Shown: positions 8,961-17,582 of the stretch, one piece after another | How the letters are laid out: every line of letters starts with the position of its first letter | How positions within the stretch are numbered: position 1 is the first letter of the stretch | Assembly: GCF_002834295.1 (NCBI RefSeq) | Contig: NZ_PISP01000002.1 | Coordinates: 124,001 to 188,000 of the forward strand | Length of the DNA stretch: 64,000 bases | DNA from: Rhodohalobacter barkolensis | GTDB taxonomy: Bacteria > Bacteroidota > Rhodothermia > Balneolales > Balneolaceae | Direction: 5' to 3' | The notes under the pieces: generated by a model | The model's input: the letters and a program-made list of their open reading frames with translations, nothing else | Database searches by the model: none | What the model was told of the DNA's origin: nothing | Made by a program: the position numbers and the translations under genes

Positions 8961-9446
8961 CTAATTAAGTCTGGAAATCCAGGATTGCGCATCGTACTCA
9001 TCAGCCAGCTTATCCTGTAGATTTTTTGCCATATCCTCGGTCTCAACCCTACCAATTCGTACCCGGTACCAAACATCACCGGTTTCTTCATCTCCATACT
9101 GTACAACAAAAGCATTATCGAAGCCTCTGTCTTTCCACTCACTTAATTCCTGATCTGCTTTTTCCTTAGATCTCCATGATTGAACCTGAACAGCAAAATT
9201 TCCACTGTCGCTGAATTCAAATTGATTTTGCCGTTCTGCCTCTGCAATGCTGTCCTGACGCACCTGTGCTATGCTATCTTGAACCATCTGCTCCATTTGA
9301 GCTTCATAGACCCGCTCAAGTGAATCTCTTTCAGCTTGTTGACGTTCCAGTTGCTGTTGCTGCAACTCCTCTTCACTTGGACCACACCCCGCAATGAGTG
9401 TGATTGCAAAAATGGCTGTACCCAAAAATGTTAATATTGTTTTCAT
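8961..9446 (-). CDS. SPOR-domain lipoprotein
   Basis: This 161-residue protein has a lipoprotein signal with lipobox LIAGC (Cys at about residue 21). A Gln/Glu-rich coiled-coil linker with the repeated motif QDSIA follows (residues 25-75). A C-terminal SPOR domain (about 83-157) begins with FAVQVQSW and contains VWYRVRIGRV. SPOR domains bind glycan strands lacking stem peptides, usually at the division septum, so this is probably an envelope protein exposed to peptidoglycan. It is a single gene facing a terminator. The specific partner cannot be read from the sequence. Confidence 0.82.
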   Translation of the reverse strand: MKTILTFLGTAIFAITLIAGCGPSEEELQQQQLERQQAERDSLERVYEAQMEQMVQDSIAQVRQDSIAEAERQNQFEFSDSGNFAVQVQSWRSKEKADQELSEWKDRGFDNAFVVQYGDEETGDVWYRVRIGRVETEDMAKNLQDKLADEYDAQSWISRLN

Positions 9447-9642
9447 AATGATATAGAAAGTTTGTAATCGCCTTATGTAGTTATTTGTAGAACCAACAGT
9501 ATTAAAAACTTAATTCTTTATGTGGTCTTTAACAACAAGACGAAAATTTTCTGATGAAATACTCTTTAATGGCTCAGGAAAAATGCTTAATTTAAATAGA
9601 CTGAATTTAAATAAGGTTATAAAAAGCCTTTTTTGATCTCTT

Positions 9643-9649
9643 GGAGAGG
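9643..9649 (+). promoter_or_regulatory. Shine-Dalgarno site for the ABC ATPase gene
   Basis: GGAGAGG lies 7 nt upstream of the ATG at 9657. It favours that start over the in-frame TTG at 9633. Clear Shine-Dalgarno sites are rare in this window. Confidence 0.7.
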
Positions 9650-9656
9650 TTCGATT

Positions 9657-10706
9657 ATGCTATTAGAAGTAAAAAATATTGAAAAATCATTCGAAAAGGG
9701 GAATCCTGTCGTAAATGATGTTTCATTTTCTGTTGGCGAAAATGAAATTTTTGCTCTGCTTGGTCCCAGTGGTTGTGGTAAAACAACTACATTGAGAATG
9801 ATTTCAGGATTTGAGAGATCAGACAAAGGCTCTATTGCACTTGAAGGGAAAGAGATTTCATCAAATAGTGTCCACGTATCTCCCCAAAAGAGAGGGATTG
9901 GTTTTGTATTTCAGGACTATGCCCTTTTTCCACACATGTCTGCTCTTGATAATGTAGCATTTGGTTTAACCAGCCTGCCGAAGTTTAAACGAAAAGTATT
10001 TGCCGAAGAGGTTTTGTGTCGCACGGGAATGGGTGACTATAAACACCGGAGCCCGGCAGAACTGTCTGGCGGGCAGCAGCAACGAGTGGCGCTAGCCAGA
10101 GCAATTGCCCCGGAACCGAAGCTCGTTCTTTTGGATGAACCATTTTCAAACCTGGATGCAATGTTGCGTGAATCTACCCGGAAAGAGGTCAGGTCAATCA
10201 TCAAAAAAGCCGGAATGAGCGCAATTCTGGTGACTCACGATCAGGAAGAGGCTCTTTCTTTTGCTGATCGGATTGCCGTAATGAATGACGGTAAAATTGA
10301 ACAGATCGGAACTCCTGAAGAGGTCTATTATAAGCCGAAAACAAAATTTGTAGCACAATTTTTAGGTCGGACAAATTTATTTGAGGGAGACGTAGACGAT
10401 ACAGATTGCATTGATACAAATTTAGGGTGTTTACAGTTGAATTGCCGGGCAAAAGGACGTGTAACTTGTTCAATTCGTCCGGAGCATCTTACCATAGAGC
10501 GTCCAAATGGGAGTAATACTTCTCTAAACAGGTGTAAAAGAGGCATAGTAATATCAAGAGAGTTTAAAGGTCATGACATTACCTATCATGTGGAGTGTGG
10601 TGGGGAACGATATATTGTACACACCGACAATAGGGTGGTTTTTGAGACCAACGAAGAGGTGATGGTAAAACCATTGGAGCCTGCTGTTGTTCTTACAGGT
10701 GCTTAA
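9657..10706 (+). CDS. ABC transporter ATP-binding protein of the FbpC/CysA/PotA type
   Basis: The 349-residue protein has a complete nucleotide-binding domain: Walker A GPSGCGKTTT, Q-loop VFQDYALFPHM, signature LSGGQQQRVALARA, Walker B LVLLDEP and H-loop VTHDQEE. A C-terminal TOBE-like regulatory domain starts near residue 240 and includes SIRPEHLTI. Length and domain order fit importers of ferric iron, sulfate, molybdate or polyamines, closest by eye to FbpC. No permease or binding-protein gene is adjacent, so it is an orphan ATPase that must work with partners encoded elsewhere. The start was chosen from the Shine-Dalgarno site. Substrate is undetermined. Confidence 0.85.
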   Translation: MLLEVKNIEKSFEKGNPVVNDVSFSVGENEIFALLGPSGCGKTTTLRMISGFERSDKGSIALEGKEISSNSVHVSPQKRGIGFVFQDYALFPHMSALDNVAFGLTSLPKFKRKVFAEEVLCRTGMGDYKHRSPAELSGGQQQRVALARAIAPEPKLVLLDEPFSNLDAMLRESTRKEVRSIIKKAGMSAILVTHDQEEALSFADRIAVMNDGKIEQIGTPEEVYYKPKTKFVAQFLGRTNLFEGDVDDTDCIDTNLGCLQLNCRAKGRVTCSIRPEHLTIERPNGSNTSLNRCKRGIVISREFKGHDITYHVECGGERYIVHTDNRVVFETNEEVMVKPLEPAVVLTGA

Positions 10707-10896
10707 TTACTCTTCTTATTTATTTCGGCTACCATCTCTGCACTCGTTCCGGTAACTATTCTAAGATAAATCTTCTCGGGTAATAAATATTTGATTACGA
10801 CTGCCAAATAAGCTTTAAGTTGTAGGATATGTCAGTAATTGATAGATATATTGTTTAGAATATCTGTTTTTAAACATTAACTAACCCTGATCTAAA

Positions 10897-11298
10897 ATGA
10901 GACTATTGAAGGATTTTAAATCATTTGCCATGCGTGGCAATGTACTGGATCTTGCAGTTGCAGTTGTTATCGGTGCGGCATTCGGGAGGATTGTAACCTC
11001 TTTCGTAAATGATGTATTAATGCCACCCATCGGATTGCTTCTGGGCGGTATAGACTTTACGGAGTTTGTATTAACGCTAAAAAGGGCAACGGGCGATGCG
11101 GCTGCAGTTACTATCAACTACGGGTCGTTTATTCAAAATATCGTTGATTTCACAATCATTGCATTTGCTATCTTTATGGTGATCCAAGCCTTTGAGAGAA
11201 TGAAAAGGAAAGAAGAGGTTAAACCTACTCCACCGCCTGCACCTTCAGCAGAAGAGAAGTTACTGACTGAAATACGGGATTTGCTAAAAGAGAAGTAG
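10897..11298 (+). CDS. mscL: Large-conductance mechanosensitive channel MscL
   Basis: The 133-residue protein matches MscL throughout. The N-terminal amphipathic helix [20 protein letters not shown] leads into TM1, then the periplasmic loop, TM2 ([14 protein letters not shown] region) and a charged cytoplasmic helix [14 protein letters not shown]. It forms a homopentameric safety valve that opens under membrane tension during hypo-osmotic shock. The Pro-rich linker [10 protein letters not shown] before the last helix is typical. It is a single-gene unit with about 190 nt of upstream space. Confidence 0.96.
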   Translation: MRLLKDFKSFAMRGNVLDLAVAVVIGAAFGRIVTSFVNDVLMPPIGLLLGGIDFTEFVLTLKRATGDAAAVTINYGSFIQNIVDFTIIAFAIFMVIQAFERMKRKEEVKPTPPPAPSAEEKLLTEIRDLLKEK

Positions 11299-11307
11299 AA
11301 AGCAAAA

Positions 11308-12402
11308 TTAATAATCGTGGGCGGCACGGAATGTCAGAAATTCGTTGATATTATTCATATCCAAAACGCCTACGATTTCTCCATTATCCATGACCGGGAA
11401 AAAGTTCTTATTACCGCGTTTGAACTCACGGTAGGCTGATGGAAGCGGATCGCCGGCATTCAGCGTAATGATGTTCTGTTCCATAACTTCAGAAACCACA
11501 GTCTGTTTTCCCTTCTCTCGAACGGCTTGTGCAAGATCAGACATAAAAAGAATGCCTACCACATTATCATTTTCCTGAACGATAAAATCCTGCTCTGTAC
11601 TGGAAAGAATTCGATCAATGGCAACTTGAAGTGTATCGTCAGGTTTTAGTATAGTAAAATCAGTAATCATGGCATCTTCTATGTCATTTCCCTCCAGCAG
11701 GCTTATCTGCTGAATCATGATATTTTCTGAGTGAGCTCCGAAGTAGATGAAAACAGCTATAACGGCAAGGATAATGTTTGAAAACAGCCCAAAAAGAAAA
11801 AAGAGCAGTGCTAAAAATTTACCCAGTGCGGTTGCAGCCTTTGTAGCCTGAACCCGGCTCATTCGGGTTGCAAGAATTGCTCTGAAAACACGTCCACCAT
11901 CCATGGGAAATGCAGGTATCATATTAAATGCAACGAGCGCCACATTGATGGCAAACAGGTAGAAAAGAAAATTTTGTGCATTGATACTGACTAACTGCTC
12001 TTCCAGCATTTCCGGATCATCAACTAAAAATTGATCAAGTGGAACCACCATCCAAAGTAAAAGAGCAATGACAACATTCACCAAAGGTCCGGCAATGGCA
12101 ATAATAAATTCTTCTTTAGGATTTTCGGGCATATCCTTCAAATTGGCAACGCCACCGATGGGGAACAGGGTGATGTTTCGGGTTCCAACACCGTATCGTC
12201 TAGCAGCCAGTGCGTGACCAAATTCGTGGAGTACAACACAAATGAAAAGTGCGGTGATAAAGGCAAAATTCCAGAAGAGATCTGCGTATGATCCATCATT
12301 GGAAAGAACCATAAACCCGATAAAAAGGAAGAGAAGCCAGAATGTCCAGTGAATCTGAACCTTAATTCCTGCAAATCTACCAAGTTGTAATGAAGCGCTC
12401 AT
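11308..12402 (-). CDS. Site-2 protease family (M50) membrane metalloprotease with CBS domains
   Basis: The 364-residue protein has six or so membrane segments in its first 230 residues, with the zinc-binding motif HEFGHALAAR (about residues 59-68) and the third ligand in FPMDGGRVFRA. A cytosolic pair of CBS domains follows (about 240-300 and 305-360). This is the SpoIVFB-like M50 arrangement, in which CBS domains sense adenine nucleotides and gate intramembrane cleavage of a regulatory substrate. The substrate is unknown; no anti-sigma factor lies beside it. It ends 9 nt from the convergent mscL stop, without an obvious terminator between them. Confidence 0.88.
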   Translation of the reverse strand: MSASLQLGRFAGIKVQIHWTFWLLFLFIGFMVLSNDGSYADLFWNFAFITALFICVVLHEFGHALAARRYGVGTRNITLFPIGGVANLKDMPENPKEEFIIAIAGPLVNVVIALLLWMVVPLDQFLVDDPEMLEEQLVSINAQNFLFYLFAINVALVAFNMIPAFPMDGGRVFRAILATRMSRVQATKAATALGKFLALLFFLFGLFSNIILAVIAVFIYFGAHSENIMIQQISLLEGNDIEDAMITDFTILKPDDTLQVAIDRILSSTEQDFIVQENDNVVGILFMSDLAQAVREKGKQTVVSEVMEQNIITLNAGDPLPSAYREFKRGNKNFFPVMDNGEIVGVLDMNNINEFLTFRAAHDY

Positions 12403-12420
12403 TTAAATGTGGTTTATATA

Positions 12421-12457
12421 TAAAAAAAGCTGTCCTCCCAATATGGAAAGACAGCTT
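12421..12457 (-). terminator. Intrinsic terminator of the coiled-coil gene
   Basis: On the minus strand AAGCTGTC pairs with GACAGCTT and is followed by a run of seven T. It lies just past the stop of the gene at 12472-12759 and separates it from the protease gene. Confidence 0.82.
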
Positions 12458-12471
12458 GAATTTAAAAAGAG

Positions 12472-12759
12472 TCAGGAGAATTTTTTGATTGCTCTATCCA
12501 CCGAGTTTTTCAACTCGCTACTCGATTTTTCAATACCTTGTTTTAAATCTTCCCAAGCTTCTTCACCGGCTTCTTCCAATTTTTTGAGTTTCCCCTTCAG
12601 CTCTTCACGTTTTTCTCGAATGGTTTCTATCTCATCTTTATAGTCTGTTTCAGCGTCCACCTGCTTTTGCTTAGCTTTGGCCTTCAGTTTATCAACCTCG
12701 GCTTTCCATTCATCCAATTTTGCTTCAAATTTTTTCCTATACGCTTCTTTCTTTTCCAT
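12472..12759 (-). CDS. Small all-helical coiled-coil protein, function unknown
   Basis: This 95-residue protein is almost entirely Lys/Glu-rich amphipathic helix with no signal peptide or membrane segment. Heptad-like spacing is visible in EAKLDEWKAEVDKLKAKA and in EELKGKLKKLEEAGEEAWED. The composition resembles small stress-associated coiled-coil proteins of the sll1863-like kind, but the resemblance is general and no function is assigned. It is a single-gene unit bounded by its own terminator at 12421-12457 and by an AT-rich upstream region. The coding character is supported by the regular heptads and the terminator. Confidence 0.7.
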   Translation of the reverse strand: MEKKEAYRKKFEAKLDEWKAEVDKLKAKAKQKQVDAETDYKDEIETIREKREELKGKLKKLEEAGEEAWEDLKQGIEKSSSELKNSVDRAIKKFS

Positions 12760-12855
12760 GGCTTCCTCTTATTTGATTTTTCACTACACTCTATGTAATT
12801 GGATAACAATCTATTGAGGAAATTACGTTCCCCCCCACTCTATTAGGGTGAACAT

Positions 12856-12885
12856 AAAAAAAGAATATCTGCCGATGACAGATAT
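12856..12885 (-). terminator. Intrinsic terminator after fabF
   Basis: On the minus strand CAGATAT-type arms (12865-12871 and 12879-12885) form a 7-bp stem with a 7-nt loop, followed by TTCTTTTTTT. It is placed 35 nt after the fabF stop. Confidence 0.8.
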
Positions 12886-12919
12886 CCTTTAAACCAGAAC
12901 TTTAAAAAGGTGTAAAGAA

Positions 12920-14167
12920 TTACACTTTTTTGAACATGGCAATCGCGTTGTGACCGCCAAAGCCGAAATTATTGCTCATGGATACATCCACTTTTGTCTC
13001 CCGTGCATCCCCTAAAACAATATCGATGTTTTTCGGAATTTCGGGGTCAATTGTCTTGGTGTTGATGGTTGGAGGAATAACATCATTCTTAACAGCTAGA
13101 ACTGAAAGTACAGCCTCTGCGGCACCTGCAGCGCCAAGAAGGTGACCGGTCATCGATTTTGTGGCACTGATTACCGGTCGGGAACTGCTATTTTCATACA
13201 GTTTGGAAACGGCTTTGGTTTCACTGATATCACCAACCGGAGTTGACGTGGTGTGAGTATTGATATAGTCCACATCTTCGGGATTCACTCCGGCTTCTTC
13301 CATGGCAAGCCTCATCCCACGCAGTGCACCGAGTCCTTCAGGGTGCGTTGCCGTAAGGTGATAGGCATCTGCCGTCATTGCCGCACCACATACTTCAGCA
13401 TAGATATTTGCTCCCCGCGCTTTGGCATGTTCATACTCTTCTAATATTAATGCGCATGCACCTTCACCCATTACAAATCCATCGCGTTCGGGATCGAATG
13501 GACGGGATGCGGTTTCGGGAGAGTCGTTTCGAGTACTCATCGCTTTCATGGCTGTAAATCCGCCAATGGTCGCCTCGGTAATTGGGGCCTCTGATCCGCC
13601 GGCAACAAATGCTTTGGCCTTGCCCAACTTAATGTAGTTGAAAGCATCCATAATGGCTGTGTTTGAGCTTGCGCAAGCCGATATCGTGGTGTAGTTAGGC
13701 CCCATTAAACCAAACTTCATGGAGATCAATCCGGAAGCCATGTTTGGAATCAGGCGAGGTACAAAGAACGGACTGAAACGCGGATTAAAATCATTTTTGA
13801 CATAGTTTTTCATCTCGTCTTCAAACGTTCCCATGCCTCCCTGGCCGGTACCCCAGATGACACCCATGTCAAATGGTGACTCTTTATCGAGGTCTAGTCC
13901 GGAATCTTCTATTGCTTCAGCTGAAGCGTATAGCCCGTATTGTGTAAACAGATCGGAGCGTTTAATCTCGTTTCTGTCGAGGCGGCTTTTCGGGTCGAAA
14001 CCCTTTACTTCGCAAGCGAAGTGAGTTGGAAATTTTTCCGGGTTAAATTTGGTGATGGGTGCAGCCCCACTTTTGCCATTTACAGCATTTTCCCAGTAAT
14101 CGGCAACGGTATTTCCCAATGGGGTGAGGGCTCCAAGGCCCGTAATCACAACTCGTGTATCGTTCAT
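12920..14167 (-). CDS. fabF: Beta-ketoacyl-ACP synthase II
   Basis: The 415-residue protein is a full-length KAS II. The nucleophile Cys is in TISACASSNTA, the two catalytic His are in NTHTTSTPVGD and KSMTGHLLGAAGA, and the C-terminal FGFGGHNA loop is intact. It condenses malonyl-ACP with acyl-ACP in fatty-acid elongation. In most genomes fabF sits next to acpP, but here no acyl carrier protein gene is nearby; the upstream neighbour on the same strand is the UPF0182 gene 75 nt away. The family call is secure, and KAS II rather than KAS I is inferred from length and motifs. Confidence 0.93.
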   Translation of the reverse strand: MNDTRVVITGLGALTPLGNTVADYWENAVNGKSGAAPITKFNPEKFPTHFACEVKGFDPKSRLDRNEIKRSDLFTQYGLYASAEAIEDSGLDLDKESPFDMGVIWGTGQGGMGTFEDEMKNYVKNDFNPRFSPFFVPRLIPNMASGLISMKFGLMGPNYTTISACASSNTAIMDAFNYIKLGKAKAFVAGGSEAPITEATIGGFTAMKAMSTRNDSPETASRPFDPERDGFVMGEGACALILEEYEHAKARGANIYAEVCGAAMTADAYHLTATHPEGLGALRGMRLAMEEAGVNPEDVDYINTHTTSTPVGDISETKAVSKLYENSSSRPVISATKSMTGHLLGAAGAAEAVLSVLAVKNDVIPPTINTKTIDPEIPKNIDIVLGDARETKVDVSMSNNFGFGGHNAIAMFKKV

Positions 14168-14242
14168 TGTGTTGTTTTTGATTTACGTTATTATAATTTC
14201 TTTGCTTGAAGAGCAAATACCCTTCAAAGTTTCGGTCTTTAT

Positions 14243-16963
14243 TTACTGCAGATCGTTGATTTTATCTTCCAGTTCGCCAAGCAATTCACCATATCGGTTC
14301 CAATCTCCATTTTCAAGAGCTTCTTTTAAATCATTCCATATGGAACGTATTTCATCAAGTGCCTGCCTGTTAATAGCAGTCTCTTCAGTGAGAGCGGTTT
14401 CCGGCAGATTATCTTGATTTACTAATGGTGATGTTGCAATAATTGGTGCGGCTTCGTCTCCGAAGAGGTCAAAAAGTGCTTCGTCGAGAGTTGGCTGCAT
14501 GGAAATTGCATCTCCTATAGCAACAATAACTCGTTGTAATTGCGGAATATCAACTCCTTCGGCAATCAGAAACACGGGCTCTACGTAAAGGAATGAGTTT
14601 TCAATGGGTATTACCATCAGGTTTCCACGAATTACGCTTGAGCCTCTTTGATCCCAAAGTGCAATTTGGCGGGAAATTTCGGGGTCCTGATCAATTCGAG
14701 CCTCAATCTGAGCAGGCCCATAGATCAATCGCTCTTTTGGCAGTTTATAAACAATCAGATCTCCATAATTTCCGGGATCAGATTTTGCCGTCATCCACGA
14801 AATCATATTATCTCTGTTTTCAGGCGTTAGCGGACTGATAAGCATAAACTCCAGTTCATTTTCACCCGGGAGTCTGGCCAGTACATAATAGGGATCCATC
14901 AGCATTTGACGGCCACCATATTTTTCGTTTGGCCGAGTCCACAAATCTTCCTGGTTGTAAAAAACCTGAGGTGTGGTCATGTGGTATCTCGAAAATGTTT
15001 CGATCTGAATTTCGAAAAGATCCTGAGGATATCTGAATTGATTTTCTATCCCTTCCGGCAGTTCATCCAGCGATTTGAAAACACCGGGGAAGATGGAGTC
15101 ATAAACTTCCAGAACCGGATCATTTTCGTCCACAATATAGTAATCGACAGTTCCCTCATAAGCATCCACTACAATCTTAACTGAGTTCCTGATGTAGTTG
15201 AAACTGTTGCGATATCGCTGAGAATATGGAAAATGTGAGGATGTTGTGTAGGCATCCTGAACCCAGTAGAGCCTGCCATCATTCAGTACCAGATAGGGAT
15301 CCCTGTCCAATTCTAAAAAGGGTGTAATTTTACGAATTCTTTCCTGAACGCTTCTCCAAATTTGAAGCCGGCTATCTTCGGTGATATAATCGGTGAGCAG
15401 AATATTTATATCCCCCAGTTCCCAGGCAAACAATAGTTTTCTGAAAAAATCACTGATTTGAATTCCTCCATTTCCACTGTAATGAGTGTACACATTAGCA
15501 TCACCATCCGGGTAATGGAGCTCTTCAATACCGGAGTTTACTACATAGTAACCCGAACTGTTTTCACCATAATAGATAGCCGGATTGTCCACTTTCAAAT
15601 CGTCGCTATCCCAAGATGGAGGAAGATTTCGAATACTTAATCTGGGTTCACCTTGACTGTTTGTTTCAGTAACCGGACTCATAACCAGTCCATAACCGTG
15701 GGTGTATTGAAGATGGCGATTCACCCAAGTATCGGATTGACTGGGAAGCGTTCTGGCAATTTCGCGGGCAGAAAGCATCATCTGGGTTACATCACCATCT
15801 ACCGTGTATCGATCGTTATCGACTGAATAGAACTCGTAATATGAACGGATCTCCTGCAGCTGTTTGTAGGTATTTATCAGCAGACGAGAATCCCAGAGAC
15901 GAATATTGTCAATGGCGTCGCGATTATTTGTAATGTCGGAAACCGTAAGTGTGTCATTTGCCTGATACTCCACTTCCTGAACATTGTGGAGATTATAGGC
16001 CAGGCGGGTCATTTCTATATTACGCTCCAAATAGGGCGATTCTAACTCCAGTTCATTGGGTTCAACATTGAACTTCTGAACCATTCCGGGGAGAGCCGCA
16101 CGCCCGAGAATCAAAACAACCACAGTGAGGACTGCAAGACCGGGTATGGCTTTGCTTGTATTGACCCAGCGACTGACCAGAATTAAAAGAGCTAGGGCAA
16201 TTGTCAGTACAAACATGATCCAAATGGCAGGCAGCTGGTACATTACATCCGTGTAGCCCGCGCCAAATACAATTCCATCTGCTTTGTATACGAGATTGTA
16301 ACGATCCAGGTAGAGTCCCCATGCTACAAGTCCAAGCCAGGCAACCACGTTAATCTTAATATGGTTGAGAACTTTCTTGCCGGCATTAAAATCTGTGAAT
16401 GATCGCACCATCAACAAGCCTGTAAAAATATAGGCCATGGTAATGATGATGAGTGTAATGAAGACTATAGAAGTAAAGGATGATTGAGCCAGATCCCAGA
16501 ACGGAAGTTCAAACATGAAAAAACTGATGTCCCGTCCAAACATAGGATCAACTTCTCCAAAAGGGACGCTGCTTATAAATCGAAGAGATTCATCCCAGCG
16601 GATATAAAAACTGAGTGCAAAAATAACAGCCATTATCAATCCGCCAAGCGTAAAAAACTGTTTTATCCGTTTACTGGCAAAATCGGTGTTAAGGTCAATA
16701 TTTGAGCCTTGAAGTGGTGATCCACTTAAATTTGCATTTTTTAGTTGCTCAGCTAAAAATCGAAAGTTTGGAATAAAGAAGAGTGAGGCAATGATAAATG
16801 CCAATAGGGTTAATACAACCTGAGTACCCCTCAGTGTCCAGAAGATTTGGGAATAACCCACTTCACTCAACCAAAGCCATTCGAAAATGTAACTGGATGA
16901 GAGTGTAAGGATGAATAGTGGTATCGCAATGAAAGCGATTATGCGAAGTACGCGTAAATTCAT
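14243..16963 (-). CDS. UPF0182 family large membrane protein
   Basis: The 906-residue protein has about seven membrane segments in its first 300 residues, starting with LRIIAFIAIPLFILTLSS, and a large extracytoplasmic region to the C terminus. The region after the membrane part has the conserved stretch YLERNIEMTRLAYNL and repeated Tyr/Trp-rich segments typical of UPF0182 (COG1615). The last 60 residues (TALTEETAINRQALDEI onward) are helical and are usually annotated as a C-terminal domain of this family. Function is unknown. It may share a transcript with fabF, which follows by 75 nt. The family is common in actinobacteria and cyanobacteria and patchy elsewhere. Confidence 0.9.
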   Translation of the reverse strand: MNLRVLRIIAFIAIPLFILTLSSSYIFEWLWLSEVGYSQIFWTLRGTQVVLTLLAFIIASLFFIPNFRFLAEQLKNANLSGSPLQGSNIDLNTDFASKRIKQFFTLGGLIMAVIFALSFYIRWDESLRFISSVPFGEVDPMFGRDISFFMFELPFWDLAQSSFTSIVFITLIIITMAYIFTGLLMVRSFTDFNAGKKVLNHIKINVVAWLGLVAWGLYLDRYNLVYKADGIVFGAGYTDVMYQLPAIWIMFVLTIALALLILVSRWVNTSKAIPGLAVLTVVVLILGRAALPGMVQKFNVEPNELELESPYLERNIEMTRLAYNLHNVQEVEYQANDTLTVSDITNNRDAIDNIRLWDSRLLINTYKQLQEIRSYYEFYSVDNDRYTVDGDVTQMMLSAREIARTLPSQSDTWVNRHLQYTHGYGLVMSPVTETNSQGEPRLSIRNLPPSWDSDDLKVDNPAIYYGENSSGYYVVNSGIEELHYPDGDANVYTHYSGNGGIQISDFFRKLLFAWELGDINILLTDYITEDSRLQIWRSVQERIRKITPFLELDRDPYLVLNDGRLYWVQDAYTTSSHFPYSQRYRNSFNYIRNSVKIVVDAYEGTVDYYIVDENDPVLEVYDSIFPGVFKSLDELPEGIENQFRYPQDLFEIQIETFSRYHMTTPQVFYNQEDLWTRPNEKYGGRQMLMDPYYVLARLPGENELEFMLISPLTPENRDNMISWMTAKSDPGNYGDLIVYKLPKERLIYGPAQIEARIDQDPEISRQIALWDQRGSSVIRGNLMVIPIENSFLYVEPVFLIAEGVDIPQLQRVIVAIGDAISMQPTLDEALFDLFGDEAAPIIATSPLVNQDNLPETALTEETAINRQALDEIRSIWNDLKEALENGDWNRYGELLGELEDKINDLQ

Positions 16964-17100
16964 ATAAGAGTATTAAGGTCGGCCGTTGATAATTTCAGAG
17001 TAAAAATACGAATTTACGGCTTCAAGCTCGAATTCTATTCAAACTAAAGAGAGCTCAGTATATTAGTGCCTTTTACGAATCTGAATTTACACCCAAAGAA

Positions 17101-17298
17101 TTAGGGTTTAAATTTTGCAGCATCCAGAATTGACCAAAGATGGATTACCCATCCAAGCAGTATAACCCAAAGAACAGCTGCCGAAACAAACATTACGACA
17201 GATATTATGAGTCGTCCCTGTAGAAGTTGCCCGAGCCCCGGGATGATTAAACTTGCGAGTGCAGCAATCACATTGCCGCCTGATCCTTGTCCTGCCAT
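17101..17298 (-). CDS. Small membrane protein with a PGLGQL motif (TM2-like)
   Basis: From the ATG at 17298 the product has 65 residues, beginning MAGQGSGGN. A first hydrophobic segment contains ASLIIPGLGQLLQGR, and a second spans VVMFVSAAVLWVILLGWVIHL. The PGLGQLxxGR turn is typical of small two-helix TM2-like proteins found in many bacteria. A longer frame to 17478 exists, but its extra 60 residues lie antisense to the zinc-ribbon gene and look non-coding. The two genes are divergent, 94 nt apart. Function is unknown. Confidence 0.65.
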   Translation of the reverse strand: MAGQGSGGNVIAALASLIIPGLGQLLQGRLIISVVMFVSAAVLWVILLGWVIHLWSILDAAKFKP

Positions 17299-17392
17299 AT
17301 CTTTTTGTATTTTATGTTCGGTTTTTAATCCATTACGAGAATAGCAGAAAATTGTTAGCAGAAAAAATTTAACCCCGAGATTGCTTAGGAAT

Positions 17393-17548
17393 ATGAAGAA
17401 AAAAGAGTGTCCCGGCTGTGCAATGGAGGTAGATTCAAAGGCTGAAGTTTGCCCCATTTGCGGATATGAATTTCCCAAACAGCCGGTATCGCTAAAAATT
17501 GCAGTTTGGTTATTTATTATTCTAACCTTGATGTGGGTCTTTTTTTAG
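17393..17548 (+). CDS. 51-residue zinc-ribbon membrane microprotein
   Basis: This short frame encodes a cytosolic zinc ribbon with two knuckles, ECPGC and VCPICGYEFP, followed by a C-terminal membrane helix (about residues 34-51: LKIAVWLFIILTLMWVFF). It is closed by TAG at 17546-17548. Paired CxxC motifs 10 residues apart and a well-formed helix in so short a frame argue that it is real. Tail-anchored zinc ribbons of this kind are widespread and uncharacterised. It is divergent from the TM2-like gene and converges on pdxB. There is no obvious terminator. Confidence 0.68.
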   Translation: MKKKECPGCAMEVDSKAEVCPICGYEFPKQPVSLKIAVWLFIILTLMWVFF

Positions 17549-17582
17549 AGGTTTGAATTCTGCTTAAGATATTTACGGTGAA

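Noticed and set aside
17299-17478. N-terminal extension of the TM2-like gene to 17478
   Set aside because: The extra 60 residues overlap the zinc-ribbon gene and do not resemble a signal or domain; ATG at 17298 fits a small two-helix protein.
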